Shown: in pieces, positions 23,592 through 36,035 of the stretch | Position numbering within the stretch: the first letter of the stretch is position 1 | Layout of the letters: each line of letters opens with the position of its first letter | Origin: Whalleya microplaca | Lineage: Eukaryota > Ascomycota > Sordariomycetes > Xylariales > Xylariaceae | Direction of reading: 5' to 3' | Length of the DNA stretch: 64,000 bases | NCBI GenBank assembly: GCA_022497155.1 | Contig: MU385717.1 | Coordinates: forward strand, 744,001 to 808,000 | Position numbers and translations under genes: made by a program | Notes under the pieces: generated by a model | What the model was told of the DNA's origin: nothing | What the model saw: only the letters and a program-made list of their open reading frames with translations | Database searches by the model: none

Positions 23592-25012
23592 ATGGCGACC
23601 GACAAGGGGCTCGAGGATATCGAGCAATCCCAGATTGAGTCCAACTATGACGAGACCGTCGACTCCTTCGACGAGATGAACCTGCGATCGGAACTTCTCC
23701 GAGGTAAGAGGCGTCGTCGACGCGACAATATGTCGCTCTTTTTTATTTCTTTATTTCCTTCCTCTTTCGCTTCCTTCCTAGTAATGTCAGAACTAAGTGA
23801 TATCTATCCTACAGGTATCTACGCTTATGGCTTCGAGCGCCCTTCCGCTATCCAGCAGCGCGCTATTATGCCGGTCATCAAGGGTATGTTTCTCCATCCA
23901 TATATTGATATACTCTCTCGCGACGTACTTACCCGACTTAGGTCACGACGTAATTGCGCAGGCCCAGTCCGGTACTGGCAAGACCGCGACCTTCTCGATT
24001 TCCGTTCTTCAGAAGATCGACCCGAATGTCAAGCAGTGCCAGGCGCTTATCTTGGCTCCCACCCGTGAGCTGGCTCAGCAGATCCAGAAGGTTGTTGTTG
24101 CTATTGGCGATTACATGAGCATTGAATGCCATGCTTGCATTGGTGGAACCAGCGTTCGCGAGGACATGAAGGCTCTCCAGGAAGGACCTCAGGTTGTTGT
24201 CGGCACTCCCGGCCGTGTTCACGACATGATTCAGCGTCGTTTTCTCAAGACCGATGGCATGAAGATGTTCGTTCTCGATGAGGCTGACGAGATGCTTTCC
24301 GTAAGTACTAGTACTATCGTTCTTTCCTGTCACTGTCACAAGTGCTAACATGGTACAGCGTGGTTTCACTGAGCAAATCTACGATATTTTCCAGTTGCTT
24401 CCTCAGTCTACCCAGGTCGTTCTGCTTTCCGCCACCATGCCTCAGGATGTTCTTGAGGTTACTACCAAGTTTATGCGTGACCCTGTTCGTATTCTCGTCA
24501 AGAAGGATGAACTTACTCTTGAGGGTATCAAGCAATTCTATATTGCTGTCGAGAAGGAGGAGTGGAAGCTGGATACTCTCTCCGATCTGTACGAGACGGT
24601 TACCATTACCCAGGCTGTTATCTTTTGCAACACCCGCAGAAAGGTCGACTGGCTTACCGACAAGCTGACCGCTCGTGACTTCACTGTCTCCGCCATGCAC
24701 GGTGATATGGACCAGGCTCAACGTGATCTTATCATGAAGGAGTTTCGTTCCGGATCCTCCCGTGTGCTGATCGCCACCGACCTGTTGGCCCGTGGTATCG
24801 ATGTGCAGCAAGTCTCGCTGGTTATCAACTACGATCTACCGGCTAATCGCGAGAACTACATTCACCGCATTGGCCGTGGTGGTCGATTCGGCCGGAAGGG
24901 TGTTGCCATCAACTTTGTCACGGCTGAGGATGTCCGTATGATGAGAGAGATCGAGCAGTTCTACAGCACTCAAATCGAGGAGATGCCAATGAACGTTGCT
25001 GATCTCATCTAG
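23592..25012 (+). CDS. tif1: ATP-dependent RNA helicase eIF4A (translation initiation factor)
   Basis: DEAD-box RNA helicase that unwinds mRNA 5' leaders as part of eIF4F in the cytosol. Exons 23592-23703, 23815-23883, 23942-24300 and 24359-25012 give 397 residues, the exact size usual for eIF4A. Motifs in order: the Q-motif region ([14 protein letters not shown]), Walker A AQSGTGKT (K74), [17 protein letters not shown] at 173-176, [11 protein letters not shown] and [13 protein letters not shown]. All introns have clean GTAAG/GTATG donors. The reading frame uses C-ending codons heavily, as expected of a highly expressed gene. It is divergent from the F-box/JmjC gene. No unusual residue was seen. 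Confidence 0.97.
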
Positions 25013-26467
25013 ACACGGGCGATTAATGGTACTGGGCGGAGGTATTCAGCATTTTACATAAGGATACGTCGTGCGCCTTTTCACATTTGTGCCTTTGGGA
25101 GGGTGGGTCCGGGTTAGACAGACAGGAGGATGATGTTCCTGTCCAGCCAGCATTTTGCTAGCTCGTCTCATCGACAGGCTCTAGCCGCTGGTAATGAAAA
25201 GTCTTTCTGCATCTGGGCATTTACGGCTAGGTATCTGGCACCCAATCTCGGAGGTGTTGCGTGTTGCCTGACCATAGGAGTTGGCCAGGTTCTGCGTTTG
25301 CTTATTTCATGCTGCTATGTACCTAGGCCGCCAGATTTTCTCCTAAATAAATTTCCTAAACCTATATTGTCGGTCTCCTAATGGTGCTAATGTCCCTCCT
25401 AGAAGATATGAAGTGGTATGATTTACTAGTATGTTTACGAGCAGGTCTCACCGACAGGGTGGGTAGGGTACACGGAGGCAGGAGTTACGCTGACGGATGC
25501 CCTTACCTGTAAAGTGTTCATAGTGTTCATAAGAACGATAATGCGTGCCTCCAAGACGCCTACTTGAACTCGATGCAGGCTAGTATGAACCTTTGTGACT
25601 AGTTTTTCTGGCTCGAGTAGTCTCGGAGATAATGATATTCCCCAGCAACACCTGAGAGTGTACCTCGCCTGGTAGTGCTCAGCAGAACGGACTCATTGGC
25701 TCGCCCTACTACTTCAGAAATCTGGGCGAACAAGCTGGAAGGCGAGGCTGTATTCGAGCCTCCTCTGCGCCAACTCTTACTACCCCGATGTCCCTGGGTT
25801 CGGTGTGCTAGGTACTACAGAGAGAAGTCTTCTAGTAATACGCATAAGACGAACCTTATCTGCGCCTCGGCTTCAGGAGTAAGATTCAGCTACGTCAGTT
25901 AGGCACGGGCTGGTGACGACGGCTTCCACTTATAAGAGCACTCTGAAGGGATGCCGGGAGCAACTGCCTGGTATATACGGATTATTCCGTAATGCGAGAT
26001 AAGACTTTGATTATAAATTACACGACGATAGGTTAACCATTAGGAATAGGCATCACTCTAATACGACTGAACAAGACATTCGTAGACGAAGCTAAAAATA
26101 ACTCAATATCGCACCTGTGCGTATCTTCCTACTTCCTGTAACAACCAAGTTCTTCGAACAGGAGTATAGATAGAGACCCGCTTTTCCGTAATTATCCGGT
26201 AAGCGATAAATGCATTCGGCAATATTCCAATAGGCAAGATATTCTAGATATCGTACAAGGATATTACCGAATTTACCTACTTAATAGCGTCACGATCCTG
26301 TAAGCCATAGGCAGCAATAGCTGAGCTGTACAAACGAAGGGCAGTCATATATTAGAACCTGAGGAGGACAATATTTTCATTAGATTTCAATAAAATATCT
26401 CATCGTTACACTCCAGGCAACGTGTCTCACCTACCTACCGTATACCCATAAACAGTGTTTCCCCAAG
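25013..26467. other. Gene-poor AT-rich stretch
   Basis: No gene is supported. The open stretches at 25130-25381 and 25675-25902 have no recognisable domain. The right part is AT-rich with scattered stop codons in every frame and could be decayed mobile DNA, but I find no repeats, ends or protein traces that show this. Confidence 0.4.
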
Positions 26468-27408
26468 ATGCCCCTCCACATCGCCAGCCTCGGCTCTTCT
26501 TTTGCCGCCGGGCCCAGCATCCCGCCCGTCGCGGACGAGGCGGCCGGGCGCTCGGGCGCCAACTTCGCGTGCCTGGTGGCGAAGCGCGTCGGCGCGAGGC
26601 TGACCGACGTCACAGTCTCCGGCGCCACGCTGCTGAACCTGACCACCGACCCCCAGGACTGCGGCGGCCGCGTCTTCCCGCCGCAGATCCAGAGCCTGCC
26701 CGCGGACGCCGACGTCGTGCTCGTGCTCGGCGGCGGCAATGATATCGGGTATATCGGCGGCAGTACGTGATTTAGAGTTCTTATTTATTTCCTATTTTTG
26801 TTGTCGTAAGGGCTGTTTGTATATGTTGGTCTGAGATATCTCAGGAGTTTCGCCTTTACCTAGCCAAGGTGGCGTTTACTAACTGTACATTTCATACAGT
26901 GTTCGAGGACACGTTGAGTGCCTACTGGCTCGGCGGTATAGTCAGCCTGCTCCGTGGGAGCGGGGCCCCGACGGCGCAGGACCAGCTCGGCGTCGACGGG
27001 CTGGCGTCGCGGTACGGGACCGTGCTGGACGCCATCCACGCCAAGGCGCCCAAGGCGAAGGTCCTGGTCGTCGAGTACTTCACGATGCTGGGGCCCGACG
27101 TGCGGCCGGGCGTCAACGTGCCGTTCAACGCGGACCGCGTCGAGCACCATAAGAAGGTGGCCGTGGTCCTGAACGAGGCCACGTCGAAGGCCGTCGAGGA
27201 GAGGAGCGATTGGTGCAAGCTTGTGTCGGTGGCAGAGCCGAGCACGGCTCATGCCATTGGCTCTGCTGAGCCGTGGGTGTCGGGGTTCTCGTGGAAGCTG
27301 TTCTATGCTGGTGGTGCTTATCACCCCAGGGCAGAGGGGATGAAAGCTGTTGCTGATATAGTCTACAAGAAGTTTGTTGACTTAGGGTTGGTGGAGAATG
27401 AACTCTAA
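26468..27408 (+). CDS. SGNH/GDSL-type hydrolase, intracellular
   Basis: Small esterase-like protein of the SGNH hydrolase superfamily; two exons, 26468-26762 and 26900-27408, give 267 residues. Block I is IASLGSSFAAGP right at the N-terminus with the presumed nucleophile in GSSF, so there is no signal peptide and the enzyme should be cytosolic. Block III is GGGND. Block V is GGAYHPRAEGM, with the histidine, but the position three residues before it is Gly rather than Asp, so it may use a dyad or another acid. The intron (137 nt) has GTACGT, ACTAACT and CAG. The gene is strongly GC-rich (third positions almost all G or C in the first exon), while the flanks are AT-rich. Substrate unknown. It has no close neighbour on either side. 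Confidence 0.83.
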
Positions 27409-29683
27409 TCTTGCATGATCATGGTGTTGGTTTGCTGAGAGAATGCAGATATATACGGTAGTGCTTAGTTTTAGCGATAGATTTAAATTGAAGGCAGCAA
27501 TCCTATCTCTCAACGACCATCATGAACCACAGAGCAGTTCAACTATAGCGTAAATATAATCGATATACTTTTTATTCATGTTTGAGAAGCCCGGCCTAGG
27601 ATGGTTACTGGGTTCTTAAGATGTGGCACAGGTTACGGGTCTATCGTGTTGCCACTTATAATGTATTCGAAAGACTGACCTGCTTCCCATAGTTGACTCT
27701 GTATATGGCCCCTTGTATTCTGTAAGCTTTAAATTATGTTTCATCCTAGTATAGAGACAGCTATTGCAACATTTCAGTTCTATTGATGACTTTCAACTCG
27801 CATTTATTCATATTGCACCCACGGCTGGTTTCTTTAGATAGGCCTTCCCCCCTTAGTTCGATACCATCTGCGTCTATTCATTTACCTCCAGCTGTTTCTT
27901 ATCCTGAACGTGATTCTCCCTTTCCTTCATCTCATTATCTTAACCCACCCACCCGGGCGAGACAACCGTTGGTCTTACTGAACGCAATTGAATGACTTGG
28001 TAATACTCGGTCTGCGCATTGGTACAAATGACACGTTTAAAGCTCCATTCATCATCACAAACACGGGCCTGGTGAAGAATCGGCGAATTGCCATGGCTAA
28101 AGAGCACTGGGAATCCCAGGATCATGTTCTACATCAGAGTTAAAGATTTTGTACACCTAAGCCTCCGAGAGAGTATCTCCAGCGGCACCACGTAGCTTGA
28201 ACTCCTTGGGAGTATTGCCTGACGAATATGCTCTGACTCATCGCAGCACCAATTGGGAGATTCTAGAGTTTTTACACACGCCCGTTGGCTATATAGGCAA
28301 TTTATGTTAGCGTACAAAGTAATTAGCGAGTGAAAGGAATAAAGACATATGCTCCTTCTTGTGAGACAGTACAATCAGTAGCGCTGTTTGTGACTATATT
28401 CTGACCATAGTGGGAAGCCGCATTGTCTAACACAGGCAACAACTTGGTACTCGGGAACGGTAGTAGTGTGCAACACAGAGCCGCGAGTGTTGATGTGACC
28501 TGGGAACATTGAAAATTGTGTTTTTTATAATGAAATATCATTGCTCATTGTCGTTATCTCAGATGGCACATTGCACTTATGCTCTAGGGTATGACTTTGT
28601 GTTCGAATTGTGTTATGTACCATCTGCCTTCTATTGCCCCTATTCAAGGGTAATTTTGCATTGAAGTAACTATGATGTAGAGGATGGTTCGTAATATCTC
28701 CTACTCTATAAATTTAGAGAAGATTATATGACAATAGTACCCAGGCTATATCACTCGTAAATACACACTCTCAGGCCGACATTTGAGTTATGGTATAAGC
28801 TCCAACTTGCCAGAGTCCCTAACATTTCTAGTCGAATAATTGCTGACCTCCTTATCGCCCTCAATATGGCCCAACTACATTGCATAATGTCTATCTTACA
28901 ATAGCACAGACAACACCTCATGACTCCTTGTTCTTTAGACACACATAGCCCCAAGACTGGCACTACCGTAGATGAAACTAGACGTAGAATCAAAGTATAT
29001 ATACTAGGATCATGATACTAACCCGTAGACTCGCACTTCCTACTCAAAGTTAGGCACAAAACCCAGCCAAGTCTCTCACGTAACTCCCTTCGCTCTGTCT
29101 CCGATGTCTATCCATACACTACGCCAACTTACCTCAACAAAGCCAATATACACTTATAGATTCGCATGCTAGCTACTAGAATATCCCCATCACAAGCTTG
29201 CTTCTAAAAAGAGCGACTCAGTCGGACGGTAGACCGATAGAGCTGTCACTCTAGATCAGAACCAAGCTGGAGATAGAGGCAGACGTTTGATATTCCCGAC
29301 TACGTGGAAGTCTTGCTACACAGCACAGCTTCAATCCTTAGGCTTCGGTAAGTGTATATAAGTCAATAGAATATAAACCACAAAGCCAGATCGAAGATTG
29401 AATATGCAATTGGATTGGGAGAAAAGCTCCCTCTTGTACATCTATATGAATCATTCAGAGATAATCGTGAAGTGTCCCATCTCATAACACCCCTAACTTA
29501 TAGTAGTAGGACAGGAGCAGTAGCAAAACACAAAAACCAGGAATCTACAACATGATCATTTCAGGTCGACACATCCCCAAGCCCCTGTAAAACCCCCCTC
29601 CCCCCTTCCATAAGTCCTGAACATGTCTTCTTCATCTCCGGCATACGGACATTAAGCGTTTGTGTACCTATCCTATCGTCTAC
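27409..29683. other. Gene-free region between the SGNH hydrolase and FAS1
   Basis: About 2.2 kb without a gene I can support: only short, overlapping open stretches and AT-rich DNA with stops in all frames. The last 100-200 bases should be the FAS1 3' untranslated region, with a C-rich run near 29588-29605. Confidence 0.5.
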
Positions 29684-32600
29684 CTAGTTGCCGTTCACCT
29701 GGACCTCCCCATTAACCACCCCGTTGACCCCGTTCACCACGTTAGCGTCGTCCTGGTAGCTGTCCCAGTTCTGGAGGATCTGCGCGATCTTCGGCGAGCT
29801 CGTGAGGTCGTACACGTTCTGGAAATACTCCTTGGTGAGCTCGAAGGGGCGCGCGGTCACGTTGGGGATGTACTTCCCGACCAGCTTGGCGGGGTCGATG
29901 GAGGTCTTGTTGATCTTCTTGAGCAGGATGTTTCGGAAGGGCTTGACGCCGGACCGCAAGAAGGTCGAGTGGAAGGGCACGTCGATGCCCTTGAGCGGGA
30001 TCGTGGCAAATCCTCTCTGCAGGTCGAGAGGGGTGGGCTTAGCTAGAGTCTGTTGTGCGCAGCTCTTGATGATTTCGACGAGGTGGGCCTTCACCTCCTC
30101 AATGCTGAGGTCTTTGAGCAGTTGGTTGATATCGACCTTCTGCGCCTTCATGAAGTTCGTGACGCTGGTGAGGGTGTCAAGTGCACGCAGATCACCGGCG
30201 CAGACGTATTGCATGTTAGCAATGTTGTAGTTGACAATCTCCAGAAGCCAGCCAGTTTCGTCAGCAATGTTGTTAACAACGAAGCGAAGCGCTTCTTCAT
30301 TGAAAGTCTTCGAGATACGACTCGGGTTGACGGCGCACATGGAGTAGTTCGACCGACCCTGGGCATCACGCTCGACGGCGACTTGCATGGTCAATCCACG
30401 GTAGAAGACGACCGATACTAGAGACTCAATAGGCAGCACGTCGGCCAAGGCGGCAAGGGCAGAGTACTCTCCTAGCGAGTGACCGGCGAAGGTGCTGTCC
30501 CGTGGTACCAGACCTTTAGCATTCATGTCTTCGAAGCTAGCCTTCTCCATGAGAGTAAGAGCGGGCTGCGTGAATTGGGTAGCAGACAGAAGACCAGTGG
30601 GTGATCGGTATGTGTACGACGTCGTTCTCTCATGGATTTCCTTGAAGATGCGCTCAGACTTGACGGTTCCATCGGCAGCAATGGTCTCGAAGTTCATCTG
30701 CATATAGTTCTCTCGAATGGCCTTGCCTCGAGGACCACCGAAGTGAACCGTGAGTTCCTTCGGGTTGTTCTTGACTATATTCAAGATCGAGAAACCTGAT
30801 AATGGTTAATGATTGGTAGAGGCTAGTTGGATGAGACGACTTACCATATGTGTCCAGGAGATACTTGTCGGCCCTATCCCAGACCTCCTTGGCCACAGGG
30901 CTGGTGTTGTACAGGTCCATACCCATACCTTGCTCTTGAGAACCTTGACCGGTGAAGACATAGGCGGTAACGGGTTGCTCGACCTCAGCCTCTCCAAGGA
31001 GAACCTTCTCTTCGGTCTCCTTGTTGCTTGCCTCGACCTTGATAATCTTGCGACCACCGATCATGGCAACGTGTTGCAGCTTGACTTGGATGTCATCATT
31101 GGGTAGCACCATTCCAACCAACGAGGCATTGAAGCTGCGGACACGACCGATGTTGTTCTCGGCTGCCCATGTTTCTACAAGGCTTCGCACAGCGGCACTA
31201 GAGTACATACCATGTGTGATGGTGCCGGGAAGATTGGCATAGCTGGAGAAGACGCGAGAAACGTGGATGGGGTTGTAGTCACCGGACACCTTGGCATAAG
31301 TCTCGTTTGAAGCTGGCGCCTTCAGTTGCAGAGGCGTCTTGCCACTGAGAGGAATGGGGTTTTCAAAGTTGATCGGCTGCTCGATGGAAGAACCATGGCG
31401 CTCAAGGTAGTCGACAACTGGGTTACCGTGGGATACACCAGCTTCGTAATCTACGCTCGCAACTTGGATGATCTCCTTAGTGGGAAGCTCAAGCAGTACC
31501 TGGCCCCGAGTTTCGACGCTGCTGAATACCGTCTTGTTCTTGAACTTGACGAAACTTTGCAGACGGAAGGTCAAGGTCTGTCCTAGCAGTTCGATATCGT
31601 TATTATCGAACTGAATCCACTCCTTAGATCTCAGCACGGCGACGTCTTTCGAGGTAGCGAGATGGACTTGCATAGGCGTCTCCATCTTGCGCTGGAAAGT
31701 GTTCTCATAGTCGGTGTAGACACCTCTGTATAAGAACTGAGACGTAACCTCCATGACGGCACTGCCATCCCTGTAGATCGTGCCGCAGACTTCAACCATC
31801 TTGCCGGAGTCCTGGTTGACCACAGCGTTGATCTGAGCTGTTGTCTTTACTTCATCACCCTTCTTGAGAGGGTCGGCGCCAGGCATCATACGGAAACCAT
31901 TGGACAAGTGCACCAGTTTGAGGAGGTCACCATCGATCTTTCGAGGGAAGATAGGTTTCGTGATGGCTTTCCATCCAACGACGATGGCAAAGTCCATAGG
32001 GGCAAACATTTCTTTGCCAAGACGGTCGACAAAGGCCTCGCCGGTATTGCCGACAGCGTGCACGAAGTCCTTGATGTCATCCTTGGTGATAGTAGCCCGT
32101 CCTCCATCGAACTTGCTAGTGACAGGTGTCTCGAAGTCTAGGGTCTCATCCCCAAACCAAGCGCGCCAGTAGAATTCCTTGATGCGATCATTTCGTCCTT
32201 CCATAACCTCATGGATTGGCGCGTATCCAGCCTCGGGGTGGTAAGTGAAGTGCAATGGCAACGACACTGGCTTGCCAAGGGCAGTGGTCTCCTTGATCAT
32301 GCTGACGACGATCTCACCCTGGCCATCCGATTTCACCTCAATCACGTTGATATAGTGGTTGTGTCGTGGCTGTTCACGAACAATAATGGATGTCTTGGCC
32401 GGATCATTTGGGTATTGGATCTCAACAAATAGGCCACGGACCGGAGCGAATATCCTCTTCATTGGGTTCGTCTGGTACTTCTGTCCCTGCACCAACACCT
32501 CGGATGTGAACAGAGCATGCCGCCATCCGCGGGTAGGTCCGGCCAAAAGTGTAAGCCAGCTGTCGATAGACGGTAGGGCAACTGCTGGGGAGGATGATAG

Positions 32601-35600
32601 ACGGTAAGTGTGCTTGTCCTGCTCTTCCGATACAATGAGGCCTTCGATATCTAATGGTATCTCTGTCTCAATGAGCTTCCCTCCAAGATACTCGATGGTC
32701 GGGATCGATTCAGGCTTGTCACCATATACATCTCGTGTGAGGTAGGCGATGTGACCATTGTGGATGCCGTCTAAGATGTCCTTAATAGGCTCGTCTAAGA
32801 CGGTCGAGTATTTAACTGCGGCGGGACCCTGCAAGATACAAGTACGCCCGACATCTTGATCGATGACCGCCTCAAGGTCTTCGGATTGCCACAGAGAATC
32901 CTTCTTGAAATAAAACTCGAAGTTCTCATCAAGAGACGGGACGAAGGTTACCGGCTTCTGGCCACGGCGCTGGCAGAGCAGCAGGAAGTGCTGCACATCT
33001 TGCGCATTGATGATCTGTGTCTCAGCCTCGGGGTAGTGGGAGAGGATCTTCTCAATGGCGCCATAGGGCTCATCGAGATCGGAATAGTTTTGCAGGTATG
33101 AAGGCTGGCCGGGGTTCGAGGTGAAACGCTCCTCAACACGGTGAATGAAGTCACCCGTCAATTTGGTGAACGACGGGTCGATCCATCGCGACTCATGCTT
33201 GACGTAGAGAAGGTCTGCCAAACGGCGAACGACCTCACTATAGGTCATGTCTTCCAGATCGACAGTTTCACCCGCCTTGTTCCGGCCGAACCAAACCTTT
33301 TGGAAGTCATCATTCAATTTCTTGATGATATACTCGCGATTCTTCTTGAGCTCAGCGACACGCTTCTCCTTTGGCAAGCTGAAGATCTTCTGGTCCATTT
33401 CGGCCCAGAATCGAACACCTCGAGTGGCCAGCTTGTGGATTGGTTCACCCATCTCCGACCTGACTGTAATGACACCACCGGCCGGGCCCTTGTAGGTCTT
33501 CTCCCATTGGTCGTCGCTAAGTCCTTCGGCGTCAACAATGGCTTGCTTTGCAGCTTTTCCTGTATGCGCCTCCTTTGCAACCATCATACGACTGCCGAAC
33601 ATAGTTCCGTCAAAAGGCATCGGCGGGTAGCCAAACTTCTTCGACCATTCACCGGTGAGATAGGGGTATGTGTCTTCGGCGCCACCAAAGCCGCTACCGG
33701 CGACCAGGATGATGTTGTCCGACCGTCGGATTCGGCCGTACATTTGCAAGATCGGCTGATGGAAATCTTCGAAGGAGTGGTGGCCGCCTCCTCTACCGCC
33801 AGTCCATTGCAGGACAACCGGGAAGGTCGGGTTCGCCCTCGCAATGTTGATGACGGACTGGATCGCCTCCATAGAGCCGGGCTTGAAACCAATGTGCTTA
33901 AGACCCAGAGTCTCAATGTACTCTTGAGCAACCTCAATTGATGGCACACCGGCACCTATGGTCAGGCCTTCGATGGGAACGCCTTCTGCTCGAAGACGTC
34001 CGATGAGAGGAATCTGCCATCCCATAGCTCGAGGGTTAACGTAGATCAAGTTGATAGCAATTCCTCTTCCAGCAGGGATCGCTTTTTCGATCTTTGACAG
34101 GGCTTCGGTCATTGTCTTGGCATTGTAATAACCACCTCCACCCAGCTCTATTTGGTAGCCGGCGTTCATAGTTGCTGCAACGAAGTCCCATGGCACGGTA
34201 GCTGGAGTCATGCCAGCAACTAGGATTGGAGGCACACCCAACAATCTGCTCATCCTTGTGTCGACATAGGTTTGGCCGCTTGACGTCTTGACCAACCGAG
34301 GACCATATTCCTTGACCCAGTCGTTGGCGTAGACGACAGCATGCTCCTCATCCCGGTCAAAGAGCTCAGATTTATACCCGACTTCCTGTGCGGCACCATC
34401 GATAGTTCCAGCGAGGATAACACGCACACCTGTACCCTCCTTGTTACGGCTGGTCAATATTCCAAGACCCGAAATGCCACCAGGCCCGAAATCCAAAACA
34501 TGGGTTGCCTCAGGGAAAGTGGTTGCCTTCTCCCAGTTGACGGGGTCTCGGGTAATCATGCGAATCAAAGCCGGCACAATATCCCCCTTAACCTCTTCTC
34601 TCAAATCAGCGCCGGTGCAGGTATTGTACACGGCAATGCCCAACAAACTTGAGTCGATCTTGATGTCCTTGAGATCCTCGTCGATTAATTTTGTGGCATC
34701 GGTAAGGTATTGGCTGTGGAAAGGGGCGGTGATGGGCAAAAAGCGGTTGACGAAGCGAATCTTGCGCTCTGTATGGGGAATTCGGGTCTGATCTAAACCC
34801 GTGGGAGCCTTGACCTTTCGTAATTGCAAGTTCAAACCGTACAGAGAGATTGGCGGGCCAGTGACCACCATGTTTCTGGGGCTATTCACTAGTGAGATGG
34901 CGATGTGACGGTCTTCGGGGAGGTACTGATTTGTCGCATCGATATGCTTTTGCACCTCACTCTGGGGTAGATCTCGAATACTCAACATAGGTGTCGGGTC
35001 ACCCTCACCGTTGTCAGTGGAGTCTTGCAACATGGCGGGGGTCAAGGACGTTCTGGGAAAGACCTGTTGACTGCGAGCGCCAATCCAGAAGAGCATTGTA
35101 AGGGCATCTTTTGCCAACTTTGCGTACGATTCCCACGAATCAGCGGCCGCAGTCGCCGCAGCAACTATAACACCCTGAGAATGACCAGTAGCACCGCGAA
35201 TGCGGTCACGGAGAATGCCAGGGTGAACTCCAAGACCCTTTCCAAGGACCTGGTAGTGGCACAGCTGGACCAATCCAATCAAAGGCAAGCTCACAGGGGC
35301 GGAAATCAGGTACTCGGGATCAGGGGTCGCGTCTGGCGAATGCAGCCAGTCCAACACATCGAGACCTTTCGCATAAAGCTTTTCCGCTCTAGGGTCCAAC
35401 GCAAGATTCTGCAGCAGTTCGGCGGCTGATGTGACAAGCTCACCAACGAAGGAAGGATACGTCTCGTACACCTCGCGCAGCTCGTCGAAGTATTCGACAA
35501 TGTTTCCTTGGCCGCCGAAGATGTTGTAGATTGCGGCGTTTCCTTCATCCGCAGCTCTTAAGAGGGCAGACTCGTGTGGTCTAATGGCACGGTTCGAGAC

Positions 35601-36035
35601 GGAGCGGGCGGCATAGTAGCATCGAACCACGACAATCTGCTTGGCGAGAATACCAGGCAGATTCTTGGCTAGCGTGTGTACGTCGTTCCCTCGGAGGAAC
35701 ATCCGCTCGAACTCATTAAGAACGAGCTTCAAGACCTCTTCATACGAGCCTTGGGCATCATCTTCTCCTTCCTCGACTTCGTGGGCAACAAATCCCATGT
35801 ATCTTGCCACTAGCTCAGCTACCGAAGAAGGTTCATCATCCAAAGCCAATTCGTCCGTGGGCGCGGGCAGACCGGCGGTAAACCGATCCCTGAGTTGGGA
35901 GGCATGGAAATGGAGGCTGGTCGGTACGAGAAAAGAGCTCTCGAGGGACCCATGCGCGAGGGTCAGAGGACGGAGAGATGCGGAAGATCTGGGAGTAGAG
36001 ACGCCCGTTTGAGGGCCTGTACCGGCGCCGTACAT
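29684..36035 (-). CDS. fas1: Fatty acid synthase subunit beta
   Basis: Beta chain of the cytosolic type I fatty acid synthase; with the alpha chain it makes C16/C18 acyl-CoA from acetyl- and malonyl-CoA with NADPH. Two exons on the minus strand, 30845-36035 and 29684-30795, give 2100 residues, the usual size. Domains in order: N-terminal acetyltransferase with Ser286 in GHSQG; FMN-dependent enoyl reductase ([39 protein letters not shown]); dehydratase with a hot-dog fold ([18 protein letters not shown]); malonyl/palmitoyl transferase with Ser1837 in [12 protein letters not shown] putative 5' leader intron lies at 36083-36142 (GTGAGT donor, CTGAC branch, CCAG acceptor). The C-terminus repeats [16 protein letters not shown], a non-conserved tail. 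Divergent from fas2. No lesion seen, so this looks like the housekeeping gene. Confidence 0.97.

Noticed and set aside
25013..26467. Decayed transposable element
   Set aside because: AT-rich and stop-laden, but no terminal repeats, target duplications or transposase/reverse-transcriptase traces could be read.
33141..33941. 266-codon open frame on the + strand inside FAS1
   Set aside because: Antisense shadow of a highly conserved coding sequence; no start context or domain.
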